The notes under the pieces were generated by a model, which saw only the letters and a list, made by a program, of their open reading frames with translations, had not been told where the DNA came from and made no database searches. DNA of 64,000 nucleotides from Crocodylus rhombifer (lineage: Eukaryota > Chordata > Crocodylia > Crocodylidae): positions 62,001 to 126,000 of the forward strand of contig JAVSML010000032.1 of NCBI GenBank assembly GCA_038503035.1, read 5' to 3'. A program made the position numbers and the translations under genes. Position 1 is the first letter of the stretch. Each line of letters opens with the position of its first letter. Of the stretch, positions 12,242-23,030 are shown piece by piece.

Positions 12242-13645
12242 AGTAGTGAAGTTGAAATGGGGTGGGGGGGTCTGTCTTAAAATACACAAAGCTTGAGAGG
12301 TAGAGATAAGTAGCAAAGAGCCTCAAAAGTGAAGGCAAGCCTTTTAGGTTTGATGTGATGAAAAAGGGAGAGCTGATGGATACCAAGGAAATGAGAAAAA
12401 TGTGGGTAAAGTAACAAGCTAAGAAATTATAAAAGCCTCTGGAAAGTTATTATGAAATTACCACATAGATCATTCTGAAACAATGAGAAAACTTGAATAG
12501 AGCTGGCTAATCAACTGACATTAATAAAGTTATCATGATTTACTCGAGCTATCTATCAGGTCTCTATAAATTTTAATATAGAAATCCAAACTATAGCACA
12601 CATGACAGAAGAATGTCCTATTTATCATTTTAATGTTGCATTGAGGACCTGTTCCAGGCTACTGACAATGCCTTGAAATGGATATTAAATCTAAAACTGG
12701 TACTCTAGTCTTACCCCTTAGTGCCACTGTTTATAGATTGTTTATAGTGTGTTCTGTCATCCAGTTGCTGTATTCTATATGAATAAATAAATAAAATAGT
12801 TTAAAGAGTTTCTAGGCTACCAGCTTGTATGCCAGGGTTTAGTCTGATGCAAATGTTTGCACACAAATAAATGCAAGGAGTGGATCACCCTTTCCTCCAG
12901 AAAAGTACCTGGAAAAAGGCTAAGAAGAAAAATATATGAGATTCTCCTTGTTGAGCACTCCCCAAAGCATTCCACCTGGGGCAGACAGAGTGATGGATTA
13001 TAGCTGCACTTTAAATACCATTTTTCATCAATAAATGCCATACCATTCTCTTCTATCTTGGATGAGACTCAAAGAAGGTGAGGGAAGAAAGAAAATGCCA
13101 TTTCAGACAATGTGAGGAGCAAGGATTTCTTAGGGTGATATCTTTTATTAGACCAACTGTATAGTTGGGATAAAGTTAAACAAGCTTTCAAATGCAAGAC
13201 ATTATTCCAGATAGAACAATAATTTTAACGTCTCAATTAACCCACTAGGTGGTTGTTTCTGCAAAATCTGATCACTTAGGATTCTGCCTGCCCCCATGCC
13301 CAAAAAATCCTGGGTAAATTTGGATTCTGGTTCTATTTTTCCCATTTGTTAGTATTTTGTTACACCTTATATAAAAGGTTGCATATTTTTGGTCATTACA
13401 ACCAAACCTAGAGACTCAAATGCAAGTGAGTTGTTCCTTGACCCACTTACAAAATCATTAGCATCTACAGTGTAGACCAGGCCTTAACCGTGTTCCTTAA
13501 TTAGACTCAACCCCTAGTTATATCCATGATATTAGGTTGTCTAAATTTTTTTCATAAAACATTTAGCTATGTGGTAAGTGAATTCACAGACAACTGGGTT
13601 GATTGAACTGGTTGTGCTATTTTGTATAGACAGCTATAGATTCTA
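12242..13645. other. Mostly unique sequence, no gene recognised
   Basis: The sequence is AT-rich. The phrases TTTCTTAGGGTGATATCTTTTATT at about 13125, and TTTTAGGGTGATATCTTTTATTGG at about 6168, are near-identical words and may be two scraps of one old repeat. No coding or RNA features are seen. Confidence 0.4.
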
Positions 13646-14112
13646 GGGATGAGTCCCCACATTCAGGGGTATGCACTAACTGCAGCAAAAATAGCAGCAA
13701 CACAAATTTGTGCCAGTGCTTTTTGCCACTGTGCATGCTCCTGCATTTGAGGTTGGTACAGGGCAAATTGCCCCAGATAAGTTAAGGGAGGCAGGGGCCA
13801 GCACCTGTGCTGACCTCTGCAGCCTTACCTGGGATCCTGGGCAGGGTTTGAATTACACTTTGACCCTTGGGGGAGAGTGCAAAAAATAGGGGTGCCCATC
13901 ATAATGCCGGAATGAAATCAGAGACTCCCCACCAGCTTATGATTTTTAAATCTTATAGGGGGCTCTCATCTCTTATGTGGGGCTCAACCCCCCCCCGCCA
14001 ATGCTCCCCTGTAATTCAAACCCTGGTCCTGGGGGTGCAGTTTGTGGTGCCTCAAACTGCTTTGATGTGCCGCAAACTTCACATGGTGCTCATGGAGACA
14101 CGCCCTCGGGTA
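13646..14112. mobile_element. Unclassified DNA element, copy A1 (interrupted)
   Basis: The stretch GCAGCAAAAATAGCAGCAACACAAATTTGTGCC at 13682-13714 (given here as position only beyond the first bases) recurs at about 22696-22729. The end GTGCAGTTTGTGGTGCC at 14035 matches GCATGCAGTTTGTTGTGCC at about 22948. The outer edges GAGTCCCCACATTCAGGGG and the reverse complement of TGGAGACACGCCCT are weakly inverted. A small hAT copy (13842-14025) splits this element, and the sequence on its two sides joins to match the second copy. Ends are approximate. Confidence 0.55.
13842..14025. mobile_element. Small hAT-like MITE, copy B1, 184 bp
   Basis: The terminal inverted repeats are CAGGGTTTGAATTACACT on the left and, read in reverse complement, CAGGGTTTGAATTACAGG on the right. 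The flanking ATCCTGGG (13834-13841) and GTCCTGGG (14026-14033) agree at 7 of 8 bases, fitting a hAT duplication. The interior includes GGGGCTCTCATCTCTTATG-type sequence shared with copy B2 at 16338. It is inserted in element A1, so it is younger than A1. Confidence 0.8.
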
Positions 14113-14479
14113 CAGCCAGACTTATGTCTGGCTTGAACCATTCTGAGAAAGTCACTGATTGGGAACTGGTTCACAACTGGTTCAGAAGTACCCACTTGTG
14201 CACTGGCAACAGTTCTAAGTAGGTCAGCACCTTTACAGTGCTGTCAAACTACCGCTAGGGCTGCTGGTGAGTACCCAGCCCAGCATGCCTTCAGAGGCCA
14301 GTGCCCCAGTTTCCCCAATATTCCCTGAGCAGGGGAGGAAGCCCTTGATTAGCTGGACACAAAGGAAGAGGAAGAAGATGTCAATTGCCCACAACTGCAA
14401 TTTTCAGATCCCTCTTCTCAATAACACTGTGTTCATCAAAAACCATTCCTACACTTGACCCAAATCTGCACGGTGGTTC

Positions 14480-15303
14480 CCAGACTGCAAGCTCTCAGGT
14501 GTCTGTGGAGGGGAGGAGAGATTGCCTAGACCCCTGCTCCTGAGTTCCTGAAAGCTGGGTGCTTTGGGGCCATCAGAGCTCTCATGGCTTTCAAAGACCA
14601 CTTTTCCCCAAGACACGCATTAATTTACTTCAATTTCTAGCAATGTACCAGATTTGGTACATCACAGGCTAATTAGGGGGTGAAGAGTAGCCAGCTGGTT
14701 GGTAGAGGCTACCTGGACCCCTGCTTCCCAGAGGGCTGTCCCAGGGGGCTGCCTAAGATCTCTGCCTCATGAAGACTTTCCCTAGGAGTGGCCTGGACCC
14801 CAGCTTCTGGGTTCCTGGGGAGCTAAGTTTTCTGGAGGTAGGGTGCAAAGCCTCCACCACTTCTAATGAGCACTTTCCCTTAAGCCACTTGCCAATTTCA
14901 TTCCATTTGTGTCAATTGACTAGGCTTTGGGGCATCCCAAGGTAACTGGGAGTGAGGGTGGGGGCCAGGGGCAGAGGGGTACCTCGCTTCTGGGTTCTGT
15001 CTCCATGCCAATTTCCAGAAATTGAATAAAACTGACTAGTGGCTTGGGGGAGAGTGCTGCTTAAAAGTTGCAGAGACTTTGGGTGATCCCATGGGAATGC
15101 AGAAGCAGAGGTACTCCACTTAACCAACCCCCCCCCTTCCCAGCTCACATCAGCCTGGGATGCCTGGAAGCTGAGTCAGTTGCCACCAATGGAATGAAAT
15201 GGTTAAGCAGCTTTGAAAAAAAGTGCTGTTTAAAAACAGTGGAGATATTGGGCAACTTCACAGAGTTCTCAGTACCCCAGAAACCCAGAAGCAGAGATAC
15301 CCC
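14480..15303. repeat. Cluster of forward and inverted subrepeats
   Basis: Related blocks occur in forward orientation on the left (around 14575-14660 and 14770-14935, built from CCAGCTTCTGGGTTCCTGGG, GAGCACTTTCCCTTAAGCC and CCAATTTCATTCCA words). On the right they occur in inverted orientation (around 15005-15115 and 15190-15300, with AATTGAATAAAACTGACTAG, GGGAGAGTGCTGCTTAAAAG and CAGAAACCCAGAAGCAGAGA). The arrangement is that of a foldback element whose arms are made of repeats. Divergence between units is substantial, and the right side is cut by the LTR-like module starting at 15304. Confidence 0.5.
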
Positions 15304-16305
15304 CTGTGGCAGAAAGCCACCTTGGTTTCTCCCCAAAATCTCTGCCCTGCGACAATGTGATCAAGATGGGCCAGCATGGAAGATTCACACCTCAGCCTGT
15401 CTCTTTAGGTAACCTGAGCTGCTGCATTCCTGAGGGAGGGGGGAAACCTGCTCCCTCTGCCCACGTAACTGGTACCTGGGTGAGGGGCATCTACCTGGTG
15501 GACTGGAGTCTGCCCGGTAACTGGTGATGTATTTCAAATTGGTTGGTGAAGAGCCAACCGGAGCTGGCCTCCACTAGATCAGGTGAATGAGGTCACGGGG
15601 GCTATATAAGTTAGGACGGGCTAGGAGGCGGGCTCTCTTTGGCCATGAGGTGAGGCAGCAGCCAAGCAGGGGACACAGAGGAGCATGACCATCTAAAATT
15701 GGCTCTCTCCCCCAAACTCACGAGCTAGAAATCACCTGCCTCCAAAGGGAAACTTCACCAGCTTTTGGAAGATGCTTGTGAGTAAGCTCCTCAAGATCTG
15801 ATTAGATATCTAGCTGGCAGTAACTCAGATGCGTGATCAAAAGGCTACCTCAGCCAGACTGTTTGCTCTTTAGGATTTCTAGGATATTGCTCAATCTTGT
15901 GCCCTATTTTCACCCTACCCCTGTAACCAATAAAGTCTTCCTTTGTGACTGGTGTGGGAGACTTATTAAGGCGTGGGTCTAAATTATGCCTAAGAGACTC
16001 CTTAGGTCTGCAGACTAAGGGGGACTTTACTTTTTGCCCCCTGACTTGGGGAAGTGCCCCAAGTGCCTGTACTGGGTCGAGTACCCATAGGACTCTTAGG
16101 CCTGTGTTTCCCTGAGGACACAGGGCCGAGACAGTCTCTTCTCGGGGTGGTGGCAGCGAGGTTACCCCAGGCTAGCATATGTGCTCCAGGAAGGGGTCGG
16201 GCCGGACATAAGGCGCCCCTAGGGAGGCATTCGGAGCCTGGCAGGTGGTCGGGTGCAGGGAGGTGGGCGGCTCAATGAAGGAGCGCCCCCTACTGGCCCA
16301 CCACA
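15304..16305 (+). repeat. LTR-like module with promoter, polyA signal and PBS-like site
   Basis: The block opens with TGTGGCAG and closes with CACCACA, a TG...CA arrangement with a CCCC run on each side that could be a short target duplication. Inside are a TATA box (CTATATAAG near 15602), a polyadenylation signal (AATAAAGTC near 15929) and, at 16148-16158, TGGTGGCAGCG. That 11-mer matches the complement of the 3' end of tRNA-Leu of the AAG type, as recalled. If the primer site is real, the LTR proper ends before 16148 and the rest is leader sequence. No gag, pol or env frame is visible. An endogenous-retrovirus-derived solo LTR or LTR plus leader is the best reading. The outer borders are uncertain. 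Confidence 0.5.
15600..15609 (+). promoter_or_regulatory. TATA box of the LTR-like module
   Basis: GCTATATAAG lies about 330 bases upstream of an AATAAA signal, and a G+C-rich stretch follows directly. This is the spacing expected of a U3 promoter followed by an R region in an LTR. Activity cannot be judged from sequence. Confidence 0.5.
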
Positions 16306-16337
16306 CCCCCTGTACATACCTGACCAACCCCCCAAAT

Positions 16338-16541
16338 CAGGGTTTGAATTACACTCCAACCCTTGGGGAAGTTTGTGGCAGTGGCAGCTGAAAGCTGGAA
16401 GACGCTGACATCACCGCCTGAGCTGCTTGGAAAGGTGTGGGGTGAGCTGGGGGCTCTCAGCTCTTATGGAGGGCTTATGGGAGCTCTCACCTCTTATGAA
16501 GGGGCTCTCATATTTCAAGTCCCCCTGTAATCTGAACCCTG
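16338..16541. mobile_element. Small hAT-like MITE, copy B2, 204 bp
   Basis: It has the same ends as copy B1: CAGGGTTTGAATTACACT on the left and CAGGGTTCAGATTACAGG in reverse complement on the right. It shares the ACCCTTGGGG and GGGGCTCTCA-rich interior. The flanks CCCCAAAT and CCCAAAAC are only partly similar, so the target duplication has decayed or slipped in this C/A-rich sequence. No coding capacity. Confidence 0.7.
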
Positions 16542-17404
16542 CCCAAAACCAAATCATCATGGAATGGCACAGACTGGGTCAAATGCAGGCAATATAGTTT
16601 GGGGCAGCAGTTCTGACTGCATACCAAAGTAGCCAGTTTCTGCACAGGGCTACAGGGGTGGAACTGAGGGTGAGGAGCAGTGCAGTATGGTATGCCTGGA
16701 GGACTGCCAGACACTAGTAATGGAAAGCTTTGTGTCTGCATATAACAATGAACTGGTTCAAAGAGGTCTGTTTCAAAATAATACCTGATTATCTAGGTAT
16801 ACTTTTAAAACAGTCCAGGAGATTAAACCTTTCTAAATTGCTATGTATGTCTGGATGCTTGTGGTTTGAACAACATTTAAAATGGTTTAAGTATCATGTC
16901 CATCTGCAAGCTAGTAGGTCCTATGCTGAATAATGGTAATGCAATATAGCATTTGCTTGCATCCACTTCACCAGACTTTGGGAAAGAGAAGAAGAGGCAA
17001 AGGAAATGAATGGGCAAAAGACCATGATAAATGAGAAGAGTTTAGAAGGTGTGAGATAGCAGGTCAAAACAAGTGGGCTAATGGTTTTTTATAGTTTTTA
17101 TACCAGTTAGATCTAGTTTTGTACCCTTTAAATAGGGCTAAAATAGGTATATCAATACTAATGGAGAAATAATCTCTTGGGCATATTTCTATACTTTCTA
17201 GCCTTATTTAGCAAATGTTTGGGGTTGAGCCAAGTAACTGAATATAAAAATTGATGTCTATCTCAGAATCTTTGCTCTTCAGCCTTGACTACAGTTCTTA
17301 CTGAGTGGCCCCTTTGCAGGTGCACCAAGACAAGCACATCTTTAAAACTAATTTTTTAAAACTAGGTAACAAGGCTTTTTCCATAGCAAACTGGCTATCT
17401 CTTA
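16542..17404. other. AT-rich sequence, no gene recognised
   Basis: The interval is ordinary AT-rich sequence without terminal repeats, tRNA-like boxes or significant reading frames. Confidence 0.4.
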
Positions 17405-17850
17405 GGCTAGGAACAGACATGTAACAGAACAGGTGTTCAATGCACATAAACCAGTTTGAAAATGGCTGAAACTGGTTTGAGATAAACCTTGTTGAATGCA
17501 GGATTAGACTTAACTAATTTGGGTCAAACAGGTTTATGCAATGTCTATCCCAGACCCCTTGCTGGTTTAAGATAAACCAGACTCCCCCAGCATCCTGGCA
17601 TGCTTTCTGGACTGGGTGGGGCTCTCTGCTCGACTGCAGAGCTGGCTCCTCCCCTCTGCTCCCTGACTGTAGCTCTGGCAGAGACTGCAGACATATCAAA
17701 GTCTGCCTGGTTTCCCCCTGCCCTACCCCACAACTCTTGCTGCTCACTGCTCAAGCAGGAATCCCACCTCTGCCCCCTTTCTCCCTCCCATCTCCCACAA
17801 CAGGGACCCCAGCCCCATGGGCCCTAGGCATGTGGTGTGCTAGCTAATAC
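17405..17850 (+). mobile_element. Unclassified DNA element, copy R1
   Basis: The left end GGCTAGGAACAGACATG is followed by repeated AAACCAGTTT / AACTGGTTT and AGATAAACC words. The same series is found in inverted orientation at about 48190-48670 and, degraded, at about 62695-62885. The homology to the 48-kb copy continues into the GC-rich part: CAGACCCCTTGCTGG, CCCCCAGCATCC and CATGCTTTC words occur in the same order. The right end was not located. The interior open frames of 69-103 codons overlap in several frames and look like by-products. Confidence 0.55.
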
Positions 17851-20029
17851 CAAGAGGTGTATGTGTGTGTATCTCTCCAATTTCACTGGGGCAGGCAGAC
17901 AGAACAGTGACTGCTTAGGGCTTTTTGTAGCTAATCAACAGGTCAGCTGATAAGCTGTTTAGGAAGAGTTTGAATTAATGGAGGGAGGCCGTTGTTTTGC
18001 TGATGAGCTCTGCCACACCTCAATGTGATGTTAGTTAAGTCACTAACAGCATTGGCACATGAACAATTCCTCCCAGAGTAAAGGAGGAAAGGGATTAAAG
18101 CACATCAGCTCCTCAGTGGTGAAAGACTTGTGCACATTCATACCCCACAGGAAAATAATGCTGCCCCACCATGGCTTACCCTTCCATGAATGAGGGCTAG
18201 ACTACCATAGGTTAGCTGTGTATACTGCAGGTTAAGAGTGTGCACACAGACAGTTACTGTTGAGTGGCTGATGTGCAGTAAAGGTCCCCTCTCCTTTTCC
18301 TTATGTATCCCCAGACCCTTAAATTCACTACTGGTATATCTATGATACTTCCATATCTATGCTGTTGCTGTTTGTATCCTGCTTACCCATCCATACTTAC
18401 ACATGCCAAGCCCTGGAAGGCACCACTGAGACCACTCCAGGACCATCCCCAGTAGCTGCTTTCAAGCATACCAGAGAGAGACCTCTTGGGCATTTCCAGG
18501 TGAGCATACATGTACAATATGTGGTGCTGAAGACCTGTCTGCAGCACATGCTGCACATGCAGGCTTTTGCCACACTGTTTGCAGCACAGTAGGGTTTTTT
18601 GGCACTGAGAGGTCCTGGTGTCAAAAAACACGTGCCTGAAAAAAGTGAGGTAACACACATGGCAGCGGTGTGCGCCATGCAAAACCAGAGTCTCACCAGC
18701 CAGAGCCACACTCTGACTGGCAGCCAGGCTCCATATGCTGAGTCACTGCTTCTGGGGCCCTAGGAGGCCCCCAGGTCCCCAGGTAAGGCTGCTGGCCCCA
18801 GCCTCCTCTACACCCCCCAGGGCAACCTGCTGCATGCCATAACATGCATGCATGGGCATCCCCAGGTACAAGCAGCAGTAGCAACTATGTACCATTGCTA
18901 TTTGTCCTTGGGGAAGCACATGGTAGCACTAATCTGTACATGCCCCTTGAGAATATTCACAGAGGGCATGCCCCCAAAGTACCTTCACAGCCTCATTTCC
19001 AGTTTTGGCACATGGGAGCATGAGCACGTAGGTAGAGCCTACTCAAGAGCACCCCTCCTTGAGAATGCCAGTATATAGACAAGCTCACTGTATCTCATTC
19101 ATAGTTCTATAAAAAGGAGATAATTCTTTTGCCATCTGCCTGTCTTGTCTATGGGAACTGTACACTACTTAGTTGGGGATTTTCTATTAATCTGTTCAGC
19201 ACCATGTACAGTGGGGTCCTCGTTTTGATTGAGGCATGTGGATGCTAGAATCATGATCTTCCCAAATAGTCATAAGACAAAAAGAGAAGGTAGGTGGAAA
19301 CCTGGAGTAAGCTTAAAAATGAGCTATTCTTGAGGGAGGAAGCAGTGTAATTAAACCCCATGTCACTGCAATGTGGATCATCACTGTTTTAATATGGTAT
19401 ACTGATATCTGTTCATCCTGCAGCATATCAGTTGCAGCTCATGGCGAAGGTATCACCAGCTGGAAGAAATGCACTTGTAACTGTGTTCACAAGTGAGGCC
19501 TCTCTAACACTTGCTCCTGATCAATAGTCTGCACAAGGTCAGTGAGGCCATGACTACATCAAATCTAGCTTTCCTCTCATGTGGGGTTCAACAGCTTGCA
19601 TCACTGAAGGCAACCCCTGTGGCCAGTTCAATCAAAATCCAGCAATCATATAATCAATTTGAGTCCCTAATGACACATAACCTGGCCATGCTCAGTTTGA
19701 CATGAGATGAAAGCTTTGTGCCCTGGTGTGCTAAGGTACTGAACAAACTGTCAAGGGATTCACGGTGTTCCTGGTGAATAATGAAAAATATTTAATCACA
19801 CGAAAGTCCAATATGACTCCTGTTGGAATTAAGAGCAAAGGCTGAACCATCCTGTGCATATGAGCAGGGACCAGTTTAATATCATGTCCTTGAAAGCTTT
19901 CTTTGGATTCTGACAGATCCTATTAAGTGTGTTGAATGTGTGTGAAAAAAGGGAGAGAAATTTACAAATCAGGGAATATTGTCCACAAAAGACTGGGGCT
20001 TGCCTAGACTGAAACCTTTAAAGTAATTT

Positions 20030-20106
20030 TGTGGGGGACCTCAAGTTGAACTCAAACCACATTCCTATCTGTGAAAGGCTAGCGTATTATCTACTAAGCC
20101 ACCCAG
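20030..20106 (-). repeat. Degenerate tRNA-derived SINE head
   Basis: On the minus strand the order is GGGTGGCTTAGTAGATAA, resembling an A box, then about 30 bases, then GTGGTTTGAGTTC, resembling a B box (GGTTCGAATCC). This is the internal polymerase III promoter layout of tRNA-derived SINEs. Stem pairing is poor, so it is not a tRNA gene. Family not identified. Confidence 0.4.
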
Positions 20107-21049
20107 CCTACTGGAAAATCTTCTTCATGTTAATACAAAAGGAAAACAAAACCCAGGCTGCTCTGGGAGCTATGCCAAATTTGAACATGCTGCATATACT
20201 CCACAATGGGCAGAGTGATGTGCCACACCACAGATTGGCAATTACAGGCAGGCACTGATATTTACAAATAATGCTTCAGTGACAGCCATCTTTACGCTTT
20301 ACTTGTAACCAAAGGTGTATTTCCAGCTTTGTTCCTCATCATATAGCCACTGCCCTTGTGCTCCCTACAGAGGGGAAAACAGAAACTAAGACTATCAAGT
20401 CTAAAGTACTGCACAGCAGAAGCACTTGTAAAAACTGGTCATTGAAATGATGGAAACCCATTTTGTTTGTATGCCTGCCCTTATTTCTCATTGAAGGCTG
20501 TATCATTAAAGAACTGAAATGAAAAATCACCAGCATGCATATAATGATAAGTTGCGGGGAGGGGTTTAAATTAGATATCTATTGCTAGCTTCAAAATCTA
20601 TGGTCACTGCAGGCCCATGCAAGAGTCAAACTATATGACTAAGAAGCAGCAGCATTTCACATTTTGGGACAGGAGTTTCGGTAAATTGATAACAGCATCT
20701 CTACAACGTTTTCAGTAGCATCTTTCCTCCAAAAATCTATCAGGATCTGGTGTTATTATTATCTATGGTCAGAATACTTTATTGTCTCATTCCTGATCAC
20801 GCCCTGGGCCATGTATCACCCTTAATCAATATGCAAAGTTCCTGCTGATGCCAAAAGTAATTGTGCCAATGGACTGAGTATAGTATAGTCCAAATAAAAG
20901 ACCATTGGCAGTACAATTTTTTCTGCTTTTTCCTGGAAGCCTGTACACAATTCTTGATAGACATGGCATACTGACAGGACAGGAAGGAGGGTCTCATGGT
21001 AATGACACGAACAGGAGAATAAGAAAATCTGTATTCTTCTTCTGGGCCT

Positions 21050-21215
21050 GCTACAGATGTGCTATATGAGTATAAACAAATAACATGCTAATCCTCCCAA
21101 TCTGTAAAGCAAGGGAAGAAATATTTGCCTACCTCAGTGTTAGGTGTTGTGAGGAAGAATTCACATATGTTTGCAAAGTGATTTTAAACCCTCAAATAAA
21201 AGGTGGAAATCTGTA
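21050..21215 (-). repeat. MIR/L2-like relic
   Basis: The order AATCTGTAAAGCAAGGGAAG, TTGCCTACCTCAGTGTTAGG, TTGTGAGGA and TTTGCAAAGTGATTTTAAA mirrors the usual run CCCCATCTGTAAAATGGGGA, CCTACCTCACAGGG, TTGTGAGGA and TTTGTAAAGCGCTTTGA of this old amniote repeat. Diverged throughout, so borders are approximate. Confidence 0.6.
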
Positions 21216-22659
21216 CAACTAAGAGGAAGATTTTAGTGTCCACAAGTATAAAAGAAGGATCACAACAATAGTCATAGGTCAGCAACCAGCTTAGTTCTCG
21301 TGTGTGGTTGGGAAAGGGAGTCTGAGAAGTGCTACATTAAAAATGTGCTTCAGGAAAAATAGCATGGTCATTTGCTTAGAACTGAACAAATGCATCAAAT
21401 GCACCTTCATCAGAAACTCAGATTGCCCAAATTTCTACTTCAGAAGAGACATGATACAGTTCTACCCTTATACTAGGCACATAATCACAGAGCTAAAATA
21501 CTGTCATGCTTTTTAATAGCCAATAAATGTTTAAGCCTTGACATCCTTGCAACGCTGCCGTGGGATGCCATGCAATTTTAGCACTGTTAGGTGTGCAAAC
21601 TTGATTCACATAGACTTCAAATAGGAATCCACAGTGTTAAAAACATGCTGACCTATTGTGGTCTTTCGGAATACTTTCCAACAACAAGAAAAATTGCTAT
21701 ACTACCTTTCTGTGGTCAAAAACTGAATGAAAACTAAGACATGACAGATGAGAATGTGTAACTGAAAACAAATTCTTCTCTGGCAGCATTTAGAGGTACC
21801 AGGGGCGGCCTCTGTGGGATCGTACAGTTCTTTCTTCTGGGATGGGAGCATCACTGAAAGATTATATCAAAGAATGCTTGAAGTTCAAATGAACCACCCA
21901 GTGAGGAACAGGGAAGATGCTAGGAATTTGCAGAAAGGAACAGTTTGCCTTTGTATTCCATGGTGCTAAGAATGTTTTCAATACTGCAGTAAGATGAGGA
22001 AAGACCAACCAGTTCTGATCTCTGAGATTACTAGAGTGCTGTTAATTTAGTGTACATATAATAAATTAGTTTTGCTTTTATACACCACTGTTCATCCCAG
22101 AGGATTTCAAATATATACCTAATACTGTACACCACATATCTGGAAATGCAGCATTCATCAAAGTAAAGAGAGGTAGTTAGCCATGTTAGTCTGGAGAAGG
22201 CAGGGTAGTAATGCACCTTATTGACTAACTGAATCAGAGGTGGAAAGTAGTCACCAAACTACATGCCAAACCAATTCAGGGAAAGGGAAATTTGACTGGG
22301 GGCATCAGTGCAAACCCCTTCTTTTGTAAAAAGTGGCATGGGTTCTTCGAGGCCTATGCACAACAAACCTTTCCTGAAAAAAAATGCACAGAAAATTGTA
22401 TGGTTCCCAGCCTTAAATAATGGAAGGCTGAATCAGACCTGCCTGAATTTGAACCACTAGCCCAGAGGTGGCCAATCTGCAGCATCCATGTCACAAGGGA
22501 TACAGTCAGCCTCTGTGTATGACATGCAGTAGACTGGGGAGGAGAGAGGAAGACCAGTAGTAGATAGGGCAAGGAACAGAAAGCAGAGCAGCAGATTGTG
22601 CAGGAAGCAAAAAGCAAAGTGGAAGATCTGATAAGGGAAGAGAATTGAAATGGCACTCA

Positions 22660-23030
22660 GGGGGTGCATCCCCACATGCAAGAGCATGCGCTTGCAGCAG
22701 CAAAAATAGTAGCAGCATAAATTTGTGCCTCTACTTTTTGCTGCAGGGCATGCCCCTGCACATAATGAACTTTGTGCAAATTGCCCCATTTGAAGTAAAC
22801 AGGCCTTTCTCCACTCCTCCCAGCTCCTGGCATGCTGGAGGAGCCCGGGTTCAACTAAAGGAGTGGAGACACTCTGGCTGGATTTCCCAGTAGCAAAATT
22901 TGTGCTGTGCTGCAAATTTGCAGTGTGGGGCACAATTTAACGTTCTGGGCATGCAGTTTGTTGTGCCACAGGGAGGGCACAGGGCTTAATTTGTGGCATG
23001 CCTGCCAAAAAAGTTTGATCCCCGCTACTC
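22660..23030. mobile_element. Unclassified DNA element, copy A2
   Basis: This second copy of the element at 13646-14112 is not interrupted by the small hAT element. It begins GGGGTGCATCCCCACATGC, includes the shared AGCAGCAAAAATAGTAGCAG and CAAATTGCCCCA words, and continues through GCATGCAGTTTGTTGTGCC. Near its end GATCCCCGCTA is weakly inverted relative to the start. The start resembles the GGGTGCATCTACACA ends of the elements at 26261 and 59940, so a family relationship is possible. Confidence 0.5.

Larger units (their letters stand above)
17851..22655. other. Mixed unique and old repeat sequence
   Basis: Positions 18380-19070 are GC-richer than their surroundings, with a local palindrome ACACATGGCAGCGGTGTGC near 18653, and may be an undetermined repeat. 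A degraded tRNA-like SINE (20030-20106) and a MIR-like relic (21050-21215) are listed separately. The remainder is AT-rich with no coding or RNA gene signals. The minus-strand frames near 18383-18711 contain Cys/His pairs, but the spacing fits no zinc finger class and two frames overlap. Confidence 0.35.

Noticed and set aside
18383..18711. Cys/His-rich frames suggesting zinc fingers
   Set aside because: Two overlapping frames show Cys/His pairs, but the spacing fits no finger class and the sequence is locally GC-rich and palindromic.
20030..20106. Possible tRNA gene
   Set aside because: A and B box resemblance only. The acceptor and anticodon stems do not pair, so it is listed as a SINE relic.
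22457..22933. 158-codon minus-strand frame
   Set aside because: Spans unique sequence and part of element A2. Other frames are also open and no domain is visible.
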